From assembly GCF_001896205.1 (NCBI RefSeq), contig NZ_MPNU01000001.1, positions 2,274,240 to 2,338,239 on the forward strand: a stretch of DNA of 64,000 bases. Reading direction: 5' to 3'. Below the pieces are notes generated by a model. It was not told where the DNA came from and did no database searches. It saw only the letters and a list, made by a program, of their open reading frames with translations. Source of the DNA: Edwardsiella piscicida (GTDB lineage: Bacteria > Pseudomonadota > Gammaproteobacteria > Enterobacterales > Enterobacteriaceae). The stretch's first letter is position 1. Each line of letters opens with the position of its first letter. Positions 10,688 to 20,768 of this stretch are shown one piece after another. The translations under genes were made by a program, and so were the position numbers.

Positions 10688-11182
10688 TCAATCTAACAGA
10701 CTAATTTTTTTAGTAATCAGACTCTGCTTGGTGCGATACTCAATGAACAGCGTGATGACAAATGCAAATCCACCGACCAAGAAGGCTGCCCATGAACTGG
10801 GGACGATGATCTCCCCCATATATTTGGTCCAGATCACCGCAAGCGCCACAAACCAACCGAATAGCGCAGCGCATTGGGTTATCGCAATGGGAAGCATGGT
10901 ACGCCAGAACGACGGATTAAATTTGTTTTGCATCGCAGGCAATGCCTTGTGCAGATGCTTCACGAACAGCGCTGCGGTAATCAGCGACAAGATGATCCCC
11001 AGCCCAAACGTCAGCGAAATCGCCTCTCCCCATACGGAGGTTTGTTCATTTGCAATGGCATTGAGTGATAAAGGGACTCGCGTAACATCCTTGAAGTGCC
11101 AGTGTGCAATCGCGCCATTGATCACTCCATTAATCAATCCCGCGGCAAGAGAATCTTGCAGCCGGATAGTCGATTTGGACAT
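10688..11182 (-). CDS. Small four-helix membrane protein
   Basis: A 164-residue protein with about four membrane segments (GEAISLTFGLGIILSLITAA, MLPIAITQCAALFGWFVAL and SWAAFLVGGFAFVITLFI are clear). I do not recognise the family. It is the first gene of the operon with the HlyD adaptor and the DUF2955-like permease (39-bp gap), so it may be an accessory subunit of that transporter. No signal peptide or catalytic motif is visible. Confidence 0.6.
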   Translation of the reverse strand: MSKSTIRLQDSLAAGLINGVINGAIAHWHFKDVTRVPLSLNAIANEQTSVWGEAISLTFGLGIILSLITAALFVKHLHKALPAMQNKFNPSFWRTMLPIAITQCAALFGWFVALAVIWTKYMGEIIVPSSWAAFLVGGFAFVITLFIEYRTKQSLITKKISLLD

Positions 11183-12192
11183 AAATAAACATCCTCATAA
11201 CTGAATACAAAAATAGTTACCAATGTGAAAGTTTGGCCAAATAACGATACGCAATAGTCTATCCCGCGCAGAAAACGCAATCTGACGAAAAAACGGATGG
11301 GGCGATCATAACATCAATACCCTGCCTTAAACGATGCCTAATATTGAAGGCGTGGGATAACCACCGTGATAAGCGCAATCCCCCGCAGCTCCGCCCTATC
11401 TTATCGGGAATCCAATAGATTGTGCGCATTGACGTGATATTTTGTTACCAAATACGCGCTATTGATTCATTTCAATCGTGACGTTAATTGCGTGAAAAAC
11501 ACGCGACTAACGATGCCAATATAAGTAATACATTATTGCCAATGAATATCCGCCGGCGCGGTTTAGCGAATTCACTCCACGCAACCGGGATCAGCGCAAG
11601 TCTCCCCAATGGCGGTATCGCGAGACCCTCACCTACGCGCGCCACGGCGCGTTGCGCTGGCGGCGAGGCCGTACCGACGGCGTGGGAACGCGCTAAAAAT
11701 GGCCATAGGCAACCCGGCTACCCGCGGTTGGGCGACCGCGCCAGCGCGGACGCCTGCGGGATCGCCGCGCGGTGCTTTATCCCGCGGGGTCGGCAGCGGG
11801 GTCTGCCTGCCAGGCGGATGAGTTAATCGGCGCACCGTCCCCAATAGCTTTCATTTTGCTTCGAAGTACGCAATGAATATTTCAATTACTGGTGACTTAG
11901 GGTTAAATAGAAAGAATAATGTCGCGGTATCATGCCTGCCCGACAGGATTTATCGACGAATAGGCGTCCGCGGTGCGCGAATTATTATCATACCAATAGC
12001 GCGCCGTCGGGAGATAGATCGTCCGCGCCGGCGCTATTACAGCCGTGGCTGTAACCCATCTTATAAATCCATGAGTAATAGAATCAATATAAATAATAAT
12101 TATAGGTTAAGACTAAAAAGACAAAAGTCGATGGATTTAGCAGCGAAGTGCTTGCATACTAGGCGCGGAATATTGTCATGGAGGACCATATA
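11183..12192. other. 1-kb intergenic region before the HAD-NRPS operon
   Basis: No convincing gene. The few open frames (for example 11488-11826 and 11873-12196) have shadow-like Arg/Pro-rich or low-complexity content, no good ribosome site and no recognisable domain. The left part must hold the promoter of the minus-strand transporter operon, and the AT-rich right part (about 12050-12180) the promoter of the HAD-NRPS operon. A small hairpin GCGTG-AAAAA-CACGC sits at 11490-11504. Confidence 0.5.
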
Positions 12193-12993
12193 TTGAAATA
12201 TAAGGCTGTCGTTACTGATTTAGATGGTACGTTATTGAATCCGCAGGGCCAACTTTCTACGCATACCCTCGTCATATTAAAAAAGCTCAGCGCGTTAGGA
12301 ATAACGCTGGTATTCGCCACGGGACGCCACCCGCGCGATGCCCAGAGAATAGCGCAGGCGCTGGAGCAGCGACCCCATATTGTCGGACTTAATGGCTCGC
12401 TGACGCTATGTCAGCAGAGCGACGCTATTCTTTGCGAGCATGTCATCGCGCAGGATATTATCGCCGACATAATGCGCTTCATCGCGCCCTATCATATTCA
12501 CCTCAGTGCATTCGATAGCCATGGCTGGAAACTCTACGAAGTCAACGAGATGGCCAACGACTACGTCAAGCTCTCTGGATTTTCCTATCTACAGATCGCA
12601 CCGTCAGATATTTTTTCATTAAAAATTAATAAATTATTACTGTGGAGCCCGAATGATATCGCGCCGCTAGAGCAGCGACTGCAGCAGCAGTTCGGGCAAT
12701 ATTTAGCGTGTTATCGCACCTCCGCGCAGCAGTTGGAGATCGGCCCCAGGGGCATCTCCAAAGCCAGCGCCGTCGCGGCGCTACTCGCGGAGAAAGGAAT
12801 CGACTTTCAGCGCCAGGCAATCGCATTCGGCGATGGGCACAATGATACAGAGATGCTACGCCAGGCGGGCCTTGGAATTGTCATGGACAATGCCCCCCGC
12901 GAATTAAAAATGCAGCTGGGCACCCTACCCGTCGCGCAGAGCAATGCTGACGATGGCGTCGCGCAGATGCTGCAGCACATTTTTAAAATATAA
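12193..12993 (+). CDS. Cof-type HAD-superfamily phosphatase
   Basis: Cytosolic HAD phosphatase of the Cof/YidA type (subfamily IIB). Motif I is VVTDLDGTLLN with both catalytic Asp, motif II is LVFATGRHPRDA, a C2-type cap occupies about residues 85-190, and motif IV is IAFGDGHNDTEML. An ATG at 12178 is in frame, but it is itself part of a GGAGG sequence (12180-12184) placed eight bases before the TTG at 12193, which I take as the start (266 residues). It ends 24 bp before the NRPS gene on the same strand, so co-transcription is likely. Its substrate is unknown; it may serve the NRPS pathway or be a bystander. Confidence 0.8.
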   Translation: MKYKAVVTDLDGTLLNPQGQLSTHTLVILKKLSALGITLVFATGRHPRDAQRIAQALEQRPHIVGLNGSLTLCQQSDAILCEHVIAQDIIADIMRFIAPYHIHLSAFDSHGWKLYEVNEMANDYVKLSGFSYLQIAPSDIFSLKINKLLLWSPNDIAPLEQRLQQQFGQYLACYRTSAQQLEIGPRGISKASAVAALLAEKGIDFQRQAIAFGDGHNDTEMLRQAGLGIVMDNAPRELKMQLGTLPVAQSNADDGVAQMLQHIFKI

Positions 12994-13017
12994 TCTCTTT
13001 AGTTTAAGGCTCCCCTT

Positions 13018-16000
13018 ATGAAATTGTTAGCTTCGCGCTACGAGAAGTCGTTCTATATTGAAGCGTTGACCGAAAGCCATAACGTTATATCCAACTCCTT
13101 CCTGACCCTGGACATCGAGGGCGCGTGCGATCCCGCATTAATGCAGCAGGCCATGCACCATGTCTTCAGCCACCCTGAATTCCATGTACGCTACGAGCTG
13201 CAGGGTGAACATCTATACAAATTTGTTAATCACCAAGAATACGCTATACCGCACATTGACTTAACCACACAGCGCGACCCCGAATATGCGTTCCAACAAT
13301 TACTGACGACCTATTACAGTGAAAAGCTAACCTTCGAACATCCCCTGCTCTTTAAGGCCTGCCTCTGCCAAATTGCACCGGCCCATTATCGGGCAATTAT
13401 TATGGTTCACCATATTTGCTTGGACGGTACGGGTTTCCAGCGATTTTTTGATGAATTAACCCAGCGCTATGGCCGACTGCGCCGGGGCGAGGCGCTGGCC
13501 CCCATCGCCGCCCCGTTAGCCCAGGAGCAGGCGCCGCCGCTGTCCGAGTCCCTGCAGCAGGAGGCATTGGCATTCTGGCGTCGCGCCCTCGACGGGCAGC
13601 CCGTACGTACCGACTTTAACCATGCCATTAACTCAGAGCAGCGCCGCGCCTGCACAGAGAAATGCGCGTTGGGCACCGACCTCAGCCAGCGGGTAAAGGC
13701 CTACTGCCGACGCCACGGACTAACGCCAAACCTGTTCTTCAAAGGGCTATATGCCCTTCTCGTCGGTCGCATGGCGAATCAGCGCATGATTGCCATCAGC
13801 TCGCCAATGGACAGACGCAGCAAGGCAATGCGGCGACAGATCGGCTGCTTCGTCAACACCCGTCTGGATCTCTTTGACCTGCGCAGCATCGCCACGCTCA
13901 GCGCCTATTGGGCGCAGATCAGGCAGTTTAATAAGGCGACCAAGCCGTACGCCGAGCTGCCCTATGCCCAACTGGTGCACGCCCTACAGAAACAAAGCCA
14001 AGACCCCGAGGCGATGCTCAGCAACGTTGTCTTTGGTAGCACCGTGGGGATCGGCGAAACATACCCGCTAGACGCACAGTGCCGCATCGCACAGGATTAC
14101 CGCTTTATCGATCTCAACGCCGATCTGCAGCTCCTGTTCTGTGAGTCCAGCCAGCACAGCTTCAATTTCCGCTTCGACTACCTACAAGGCTTTCAGGCGT
14201 GTGGCCTGTTCACCCACTTCCTGGCGCGTTTCCAGCGCCTGATCGCGTGGACGTTAGCGCAGGATGACGGGGCGCTGGCGCGGATGCCCTTTCTCGGCCG
14301 CGCGGAGCTGGACAGGCTGACGCAGCTGAATCAGCGGCGCCAGCCCTACCCCGATGACAGCCTGGCGCAGCGAGTCCAGCGCTGGGTTCAGGAGACGCCC
14401 GCGGCGACGGCGCTGATCGATAGTGAAAATAATCAGGCGATCGACTACGCACAGCTGCATGAGCGGGTTTCGGATATCGCCCACTACCTCTCGACGTTGG
14501 CCCCGGCGGATCAACGCGCGCAGGGCTGCGTCGTCATTAACCTGACGAGCCTGGTGGATACCGTCATCGCCATCCTGGCGACGCAGTACAGCGGCCTCGC
14601 CTTTACCTGCGTCGATGCCAGCGCCCCGATGGCCAGAAAGCAGCTGATCATGGAGCAGCTATCACCGTTACTCCTGATCGGCGACGCGATCCCCGGCGCA
14701 CAGGCGAGCCACGCCCACCATATCGCCGCGTTGGAGCTCATCCCACCGGCGCCCGGTCGATACCTGCCGCGCCCCGACGCCGCCGAGCAGATCAGCCAGT
14801 ATATCTTTACCTCCGGCACCACCGGCCAGCCCAAGGCGGTCGCCCTGACGCACCGCGCCTTGGTCAGCACCCTGTATCAGAATGACGCCATCCCGGTGGG
14901 GCAGCGCCTGCTCTATTCGGCCAATGAGGCCTTCGACGCGGCCTCCCTCCAGCTCTGGCTCGCCTTACTGCATGGGCGGACGCTGGTGATCCCCCAGCGG
15001 GGCGATATCGCCAACCCGCACGCCATGACCCAGCTGCTGCAGCGCTACCAGATAGATCACCTCTTTCTGACCACCGGGCTGTTTGAAACCTACATGGCCT
15101 CCGCCAAACGCGACATCTTCGGCCAGCTGGAGATCCTGTGCTTTGGGGGCGACAGCGTCTCGCAGCAGGCGGTGGCCCAGGGGCTTGAATGCAATATTCG
15201 GCATCTGATCAACCTGTATGGCCCGACCGAGACCAGCATTTATGTTACCGCCCACCGCTGCGGCCCCCAGGATCTCGCGGCGGGGATCATCCCCATCGGG
15301 AAACCCCGGCCGAACGCCCAAACCTGGATTGTGGACGATAGCGATAATCTGTTAGGCATCGGCATGGTCGGCCATATCATCGTCAGTGGCGACGGGCTGG
15401 CGCAGGGCTATCTGGGACAGCCGCACAATGCAGCCTTCTCGTCTATCCCGCTCCCCGATGCGACGGGCGAATCCACGCGCCGCATCTACCGTACCGGCGA
15501 CTATGGCTACTGGCGGGAAGATGGCGAGCTGGTCTTCTGCGGACGGCGCGACCACCAAATCAAGCTGCGAGGCTACCGCATCGAACTGGGTGAGATCCGC
15601 CAGGCGCTGGAGCAGATCGACGGGGTAACGATGGCCGTCGCGGTGCTCAGCCGCAAGGGTCAGCACAAACGGCTGCTGGGTTACTATCAGGCGGCACAGC
15701 CGCTGGACAACCCGTACCTCATCCAGCAGCTGCAGCAGCGCCTGCCGAGCTATATGGTTCCCGCGCAGCTGATTTATCTGGAGCGGCTCCCGCTCAACCG
15801 CAACGGGAAGCTGGATCGCCAGGCCCTGCCCGAGCCGGAGCTCATCGTCGAGCAGGATGACAGCCTGACGCCGCTACAGCAGACGCTGCTCGCCCAGGCC
15901 GCCAGCGTTCTATCACTGCCCTCGCTGACCCTCAGCGACGACTTCGTCGCGCAGGGCGGAGACTCCATCTCCGCCATTCTGTTCTCGGTGGGGTTAGAGG

Positions 16001-18720
16001 AGCAAGGGATCCGGCTCTCCACCGCCGATATTATGAAATACCGCTGCTTTGCCGATATGGCCCGCCAGGCCTCATGGGTCGCCAGCGCCCAAACCTGCCT
16101 CGGTCAACAGACGGGAGATGTCGCGCTGCTTCCCGCTCAGCGCTGGTTCTTCGCGCAGGCGTTCGACGCGCCGGCGCATTTTAACCAGGCGATCACCCTG
16201 AGGCTGCCCGCGCGGATGGAGGATACGCGTCTGGCGGCGGCGCTTGAGGCGTTGACCCGCTATCACGACAGCTTCTGGCTGCGCTTTACGCCGAGCGGGC
16301 GGCAATTTTTTGCCGATCCCGCGGCGACTCACGTCACCCTATCGACCCTTGACGCCAGCGACTGGTCGCAGGTCGAGCGACAGGTCGCGGAGATTAACGC
16401 TGCATTCCATCTGCAGCAGGGCCCCTTACTCCGGGCACTGCGCTTCACCCTCGGGGACGACGACGCCACCTATCTCTATCTTTGCGCCCATCATCTGATT
16501 GTGGACGGCGTATCCTGGCGCCGTATCGCCGCGGATCTGCAGAGCTACTATGAACAAGGCGCCGCGTTCACCCCCGCCCCCTACTCGAACACCCACTGCT
16601 ACCGCAGCCAATGGGAGGCATTCCAGCCCCGCGCTCACGAGGTCGATTACTGGCTACGTCATGCCGATGCCCTCGCCGCCTGCCGCCGCGGCGCCGCCGA
16701 TAGCCGGCTGCAGCGTCGCCAGATCAGCCTGACGCCGCGCCAGACGCAGGCGCTGCTCGGCCAGGCCAATCACCCCTATGGCACCCAGATCAATGAGCTA
16801 TTAATCAGCGCGCTGTACCGCCTCTTGCACCATCCCGAGCACGGCCTGGGGCTCCTGCTGGAGGGGCACGGTCGTAAAGCGTTCGGCGACGCGATCCGCA
16901 GCGAGGCGACGGTGGGCTGGTTTACCAGTATCTTCCCCCTTCACCTCCCGCCGCACGCCGGCGACTGGGATACGCTGATCAAGCAAACCAAACAGACGCT
17001 GCGCACCCTTCCCGATAAGGGGGAGAACTACCTGCACATCGCCTATCACCACCCGGAGCCGCACGTTCAGCAGTCGCTGCAGGCGATGCTACAGCTCCCC
17101 GTCAGCTTCAACTTCCTGGGCCGCTTCGGCCACGGCGGCGACGGCGAATGGGCGATCGAGCATCATTTTAACCACCACCTGGTGGCCGCATCGAATAAGC
17201 CGCTGCGCGATCTGGATATCAATGCCTGGATTAGCGCAGATCGGCTCTATATCGATATTGAGATGGCCGGCGTAGAGGTCGCCGGCATGACGTTAGCGCA
17301 GCTCTGCGAGCGCCTCGGCCAGACGCTAGACCAGCTGCTGACGCACTGTTGCGATCCCCACTGCCGCGGGGGGCTGGTGCCCTGCGATCTGGACGACGTG
17401 GTCTTGGATCAGGCGACCATCGCGCGGTTAGAGCATCAGGTCGGCCCGCTGGATACGATCTACCCCGCCACCGACTTCCAGCGCGAGCTGCTCTATTTTA
17501 ACCGTGCTAACCCCGACTATCAGATAGATCAGCTGGTTTTCCATCTGGAGGGCGCGCTGGATCGGCAGGCCTTTGCCGACGCCTGGCGCCGCGTGCTGGC
17601 CCGCTACGACATGCTGCGGGCCGGGTTTAGCGACAGCGTCGATCCGGGGCAGCCGCTGGCGCTGATAGCGCGCCAGGTGCCACTGCCGCTGCGCATCATG
17701 GACTGGGAGGGGCAGGACAGCGAACGCCGCCTACAGCAGTGCATCATCGATGAACGGCAGCGCCCGTTCGACTGGAGCACGCCGCCGCTCCTGCGCCTGG
17801 CGCTGGCCCGGCTGAGCGCCACGCGCCATCTGCTGGTGTTCACCTTCCACCATGTGCTATTCGATGGCTGGTCCATGCAGATCTTCCTGCGCGAAATCAT
17901 GCAGGACTACCAGCGTCTCACCCACGGGGAGCGCGTCACCCAGCCGCCGAGCAGCTTTGCCGCCTTTCCGCGCTGGCTGGCCGCGCAGGATAAATCGGCC
18001 GCCGCCGACTTTTGGGGCGCCTATCTGGCCGATGCCCCAATGAATATGCGCATCCCCGCCGACGTCTGCGACGACGGCAGCCATGCCCTGCGCGTTCAGT
18101 CGGTCAAGGGCCATCTGGAGGCACAGCACGGCGCGCTGCTGCAGACCTTTGCGCGCCGGTGCGGCCTGACGCTAAACCAGCTCTGCCAATTGGCCTGGGC
18201 CATTACGCTGGCAAAATATACCCACAGCCGCGATATCGTGTTCGGCACGACCTTAACCCGGCGCCCGGTGGAAATTAGCCGGGTCACCGACTTGGTTGGA
18301 CTGTTTGTCGCCACCCCACCGCTCCGGGTCAAACTCACGGAAAGCCTGGACGCAATGGCGCAGCAGCTGATCGACGCCGGCGAACCCCGCACGGAGCACG
18401 CCTTCTACGACCTGAACCACTATGACGCGCGCTGGCGCCCCACCGCCCCCTTTGGCACCCTGTTTGTGTTTGAGAACTACCCGGAGCAGAAAAGCCAGGA
18501 GCCCTATCAAGTGCAGTACCACCATCGGGGCACCGTCAGCGGCAGTAACCACCAGATCGTGCTGTGCCAGTTCCCCGCCGACAGCATGCCGTTCAGCCTG
18601 TTCTATGACAGCGCAGAGCTTTCCGCCGCGTTGGCCGAACGCATTGCGCATGACTACCGCACCACCCTGCTGCAGCTGCCCGCCAGCCGTCAGCTAAGCG
18701 ATCTGTTGCCTCACGCATAG
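13018..18720 (+). CDS. Single-module NRPS, C-A-PCP-E-C architecture
   Basis: A 1900-residue nonribosomal peptide synthetase. Domains: condensation about 1-430 (active HHICLDG at 131-137); adenylation about 445-935 (TSGTTG at 598-603, NLYGPTE from 732, GRRDHQIKLRGYRIE from 842, NRNGK ending at K931); carrier protein (GGDSISA, phosphopantetheine Ser983); epimerisation about 1035-1480 (HHLIVDGVSWR from 1158, EGHGRK from 1282, TVGWFTSIFP); terminal condensation about 1490-1895 (HHVLFDGWSM from 1611). No thioesterase or reductase follows. Hand alignment of the A-domain pocket gives roughly D-A-L-F-C-G-L-I-Y-K, which I cannot assign to an amino acid. The E domain implies a D-residue. A terminal C domain resembles the release domains of rhabdopeptide/xenortide-type synthetases, which join the chain to a free amine. 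All core motifs look intact. The PPTase gene at 20.8 kb could activate it. Confidence 0.93.
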   Translation: MKLLASRYEKSFYIEALTESHNVISNSFLTLDIEGACDPALMQQAMHHVFSHPEFHVRYELQGEHLYKFVNHQEYAIPHIDLTTQRDPEYAFQQLLTTYYSEKLTFEHPLLFKACLCQIAPAHYRAIIMVHHICLDGTGFQRFFDELTQRYGRLRRGEALAPIAAPLAQEQAPPLSESLQQEALAFWRRALDGQPVRTDFNHAINSEQRRACTEKCALGTDLSQRVKAYCRRHGLTPNLFFKGLYALLVGRMANQRMIAISSPMDRRSKAMRRQIGCFVNTRLDLFDLRSIATLSAYWAQIRQFNKATKPYAELPYAQLVHALQKQSQDPEAMLSNVVFGSTVGIGETYPLDAQCRIAQDYRFIDLNADLQLLFCESSQHSFNFRFDYLQGFQACGLFTHFLARFQRLIAWTLAQDDGALARMPFLGRAELDRLTQLNQRRQPYPDDSLAQRVQRWVQETPAATALIDSENNQAIDYAQLHERVSDIAHYLSTLAPADQRAQGCVVINLTSLVDTVIAILATQYSGLAFTCVDASAPMARKQLIMEQLSPLLLIGDAIPGAQASHAHHIAALELIPPAPGRYLPRPDAAEQISQYIFTSGTTGQPKAVALTHRALVSTLYQNDAIPVGQRLLYSANEAFDAASLQLWLALLHGRTLVIPQRGDIANPHAMTQLLQRYQIDHLFLTTGLFETYMASAKRDIFGQLEILCFGGDSVSQQAVAQGLECNIRHLINLYGPTETSIYVTAHRCGPQDLAAGIIPIGKPRPNAQTWIVDDSDNLLGIGMVGHIIVSGDGLAQGYLGQPHNAAFSSIPLPDATGESTRRIYRTGDYGYWREDGELVFCGRRDHQIKLRGYRIELGEIRQALEQIDGVTMAVAVLSRKGQHKRLLGYYQAAQPLDNPYLIQQLQQRLPSYMVPAQLIYLERLPLNRNGKLDRQALPEPELIVEQDDSLTPLQQTLLAQAASVLSLPSLTLSDDFVAQGGDSISAILFSVGLEEQGIRLSTADIMKYRCFADMARQASWVASAQTCLGQQTGDVALLPAQRWFFAQAFDAPAHFNQAITLRLPARMEDTRLAAALEALTRYHDSFWLRFTPSGRQFFADPAATHVTLSTLDASDWSQVERQVAEINAAFHLQQGPLLRALRFTLGDDDATYLYLCAHHLIVDGVSWRRIAADLQSYYEQGAAFTPAPYSNTHCYRSQWEAFQPRAHEVDYWLRHADALAACRRGAADSRLQRRQISLTPRQTQALLGQANHPYGTQINELLISALYRLLHHPEHGLGLLLEGHGRKAFGDAIRSEATVGWFTSIFPLHLPPHAGDWDTLIKQTKQTLRTLPDKGENYLHIAYHHPEPHVQQSLQAMLQLPVSFNFLGRFGHGGDGEWAIEHHFNHHLVAASNKPLRDLDINAWISADRLYIDIEMAGVEVAGMTLAQLCERLGQTLDQLLTHCCDPHCRGGLVPCDLDDVVLDQATIARLEHQVGPLDTIYPATDFQRELLYFNRANPDYQIDQLVFHLEGALDRQAFADAWRRVLARYDMLRAGFSDSVDPGQPLALIARQVPLPLRIMDWEGQDSERRLQQCIIDERQRPFDWSTPPLLRLALARLSATRHLLVFTFHHVLFDGWSMQIFLREIMQDYQRLTHGERVTQPPSSFAAFPRWLAAQDKSAAADFWGAYLADAPMNMRIPADVCDDGSHALRVQSVKGHLEAQHGALLQTFARRCGLTLNQLCQLAWAITLAKYTHSRDIVFGTTLTRRPVEISRVTDLVGLFVATPPLRVKLTESLDAMAQQLIDAGEPRTEHAFYDLNHYDARWRPTAPFGTLFVFENYPEQKSQEPYQVQYHHRGTVSGSNHQIVLCQFPADSMPFSLFYDSAELSAALAERIAHDYRTTLLQLPASRQLSDLLPHA

Positions 18721-18726
18721 CCCCCG

Positions 18727-18753
18727 CCCACGGGATGCCGGTCATCCCGTGGG
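18727..18753 (+). terminator. Hairpin after the NRPS gene
   Basis: Perfect 11-bp stem CCCACGGGATG / CATCCCGTGGG with a 5-base loop, starting seven bases after the NRPS stop. Only a weak T-rich tail follows. A likely transcription end or 3' stabiliser. Confidence 0.5.
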
Positions 18754-19040
18754 TCCACCTTAACCCCGCAAGCCCCAACGCCACAGACACACCCGCCCCC
18801 GATGCCCAGCAGAATTAAAGCACAGAGGCAAATAGGGATTACGCTCGCTATCTATATGCAGAGCCCACGCACAGGAAAGGCCGTGGCCTTCGGCCTGACG
18901 CGCGGTGCCCCCGCGATGGGGCGTCTCCCGCATAGCGGCGCAGGGAATGGCGTAGGGAATAAGGAGATAATGTATTGACGCTCGGGGAGATGCTGCCAGC
19001 GGTTCAGCGCTCGCGGCATGGCGGAGTCCGCCGTAGTGAT

Positions 19041-19083
19041 AAACTGACAGGAGTCAATAGTATTGATATCTTCCTGTCAGTTT
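19041..19083 (-). terminator. Long hairpin between NRPS and protease genes
   Basis: Perfect 12-bp stem AAACTGACAGGA / TCCTGTCAGTTT, with a 19-base loop that itself contains CAATA-G-TATTG. It lies about 30 bp beyond the stop of the minus-strand protease gene and suits a terminator, possibly bidirectional. The rest of 18754-19115 shows nothing I can name. Confidence 0.5.
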
Positions 19084-19115
19084 AGTTTTAACATGGCGAT
19101 CTATCTATGTGACGC

Positions 19116-20411
19116 TTATTCAAAGGGGAAGATCTCCGCCTGCGGCGAGAATATGGTGCCCCAGCTTTTTATCCACTGGCTTTTGAAGCTTTCCGGGAAC
19201 AGGAGCTTAAAGGTTTTAAAACCCTCCAGATCGATCTGCACAAATATCGTGCAGCTCTCTGAGCCGACAATGGGGATCTGCACGTCCGTTGAAATACCAA
19301 CGGAAACCTGATGGCTATCAATAGTGTGGGTCTCGCCCTGCTGATCGATATAGACCACCTGTATCCTGGCTACGTATCCTCCGCCATTGTAAAATCGATA
19401 GGTGACTACCGGATCTAAACCGACATCATCCATCGCTTCAACTAGCACATGCTCCGGTATTTTATCTTTGTGTCCAAATTTATTGTATAACTTGTAGATG
19501 TCGCCAGCGAAGTCCTCCAGCTTCATACTTTTACTAAAAGCATTCTTTCTCAAATCATAAAACAAATCATATGCGGTACTGAGCGCCTCACGCACCGCCA
19601 TCGTTGCCGATAATTTTTTCACCAGTTGGTGAAAAAAGTATCTAATAAACCCACCTTTTTGGTAACGCGTCATATTTGGTGTGATTTGATCTACTCGCGT
19701 GGTCGACTTTGGCACGTCATTCTCTGGGTGATCCAGTGAGCGAACTTTATCTGAGCCAAAGCTGGGGTATACATACCCGGTCCCGATAGACCAATCAATT
19801 TCATCAAAACTATTTACATTTTGGTTGATAAAGAAGCAGGCGAAGACGTCACCCCAGGCCTCAGCAAATGCCGCGGCGAAGTTTTCAACCACGAATACGC
19901 CTTGATAGTTTATTGCATGACCAACCTCATGATAAATAATACTTCTATCGCTGAGTGTTTTGAATGAAAAATTATCCTTTCCGACTTTTATTGATATTGA
20001 CCTATCTTTATTCATCCAGCTTGTAGCAGCCTCTTGATATATTGACGTATCCTTGTCAAGCAACAGCGTAACTAATCCATCAAAAAGCCGTTCGCCATGG
20101 TAATTAGCGTATTTATCCAAAATCTCAGTGGCATAGGTAAATGCCTCACCAAATGGCTCGCGGATACCGTTGATACTGCCTTCCGCGATCCTGGCATCCT
20201 TCTCGTCATCAATATGATACTCAGGAAGGTAAGCTTCACCTGCGCCAGGGTTGTGAACTTTCCCCTCAACATAATTATTCAAGGCAAAAAATATCTTATT
20301 CTCTGCGAAATAGTCAACGCTCACCGCGAGCTCGACCGCAGGTTGAGATAAAGCACCGCCGATGGTTTTTGCTTTGATTCTTTTTAAATTACTGTCAGAT
20401 GGTTTTTTCAT
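19116..20411 (-). CDS. Putative zinc metallopeptidase (gluzincin type)
   Basis: A 431-residue protein with a zinc-protease motif HEVGH at 161-165 and a downstream FAEAWGD (Glu184) that fits the third zinc ligand of thermolysin/fungalysin-like gluzincins. The C-terminal 80 residues (from about GLDPVVTYRFYNGGGYVARI) look like a separate beta-rich domain. No signal peptide is visible, so export would need a non-Sec route. The start at 20411 has a GAGGT site upstream; a longer frame to 20468 lacks one. Base composition is more AT-rich than the NRPS next door, suggesting separate acquisition. It could be a secreted toxin or effector, but nothing in the context proves this. Confidence 0.65.
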   Translation of the reverse strand: MKKPSDSNLKRIKAKTIGGALSQPAVELAVSVDYFAENKIFFALNNYVEGKVHNPGAGEAYLPEYHIDDEKDARIAEGSINGIREPFGEAFTYATEILDKYANYHGERLFDGLVTLLLDKDTSIYQEAATSWMNKDRSISIKVGKDNFSFKTLSDRSIIYHEVGHAINYQGVFVVENFAAAFAEAWGDVFACFFINQNVNSFDEIDWSIGTGYVYPSFGSDKVRSLDHPENDVPKSTTRVDQITPNMTRYQKGGFIRYFFHQLVKKLSATMAVREALSTAYDLFYDLRKNAFSKSMKLEDFAGDIYKLYNKFGHKDKIPEHVLVEAMDDVGLDPVVTYRFYNGGGYVARIQVVYIDQQGETHTIDSHQVSVGISTDVQIPIVGSESCTIFVQIDLEGFKTFKLLFPESFKSQWIKSWGTIFSPQAEIFPFE

Positions 20412-20768
20412 AATGACCTCGTCTTTTGGTTGGTGACAGTAATAAATATAACCAAGCAAATTAAACAATCATGCAACGAAGCCAGGTGAACGAAGCTATC
20501 GGTAATTTTTAGGACGATTTCCGTTTTGTTTGAAAATATTTCAACAGGCCGAGAAAATATCCCCGGGTGAATTTAATTAATTCCACATGCTCGCTAACGA
20601 TTTGTTTCAACAATATATTTAACGATTTATTTGACGCTGGGCCACGACACATATTCACCCTTTGGACGACGTAGTATTGCGCCCGGCGATCAGATAAATC
20701 AGCGCATTTTCAGCGTGAACGCTCGCAGGTGCAGCGCACCTGCGCCGCGCCTGCCCGTTGGCCCGGCG
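20412..20768. other. Intergenic region with an 8-bp hairpin
   Basis: No gene seen. A perfect hairpin GCAGGTGC-AGC-GCACCTGC lies at 20725-20743, just beyond the stop of the minus-strand PPTase gene, and may end its transcript. The AT-rich right-hand stretch upstream of 20411 should hold the promoter of the protease gene only if transcription starts within about 20412-20700. Confidence 0.4.

Noticed and set aside
11488-12196. Plus-strand frames in the gap before the HAD gene (including 11873-12196)
   Set aside because: Low-complexity or Arg-rich content, no ribosome sites, no domains.
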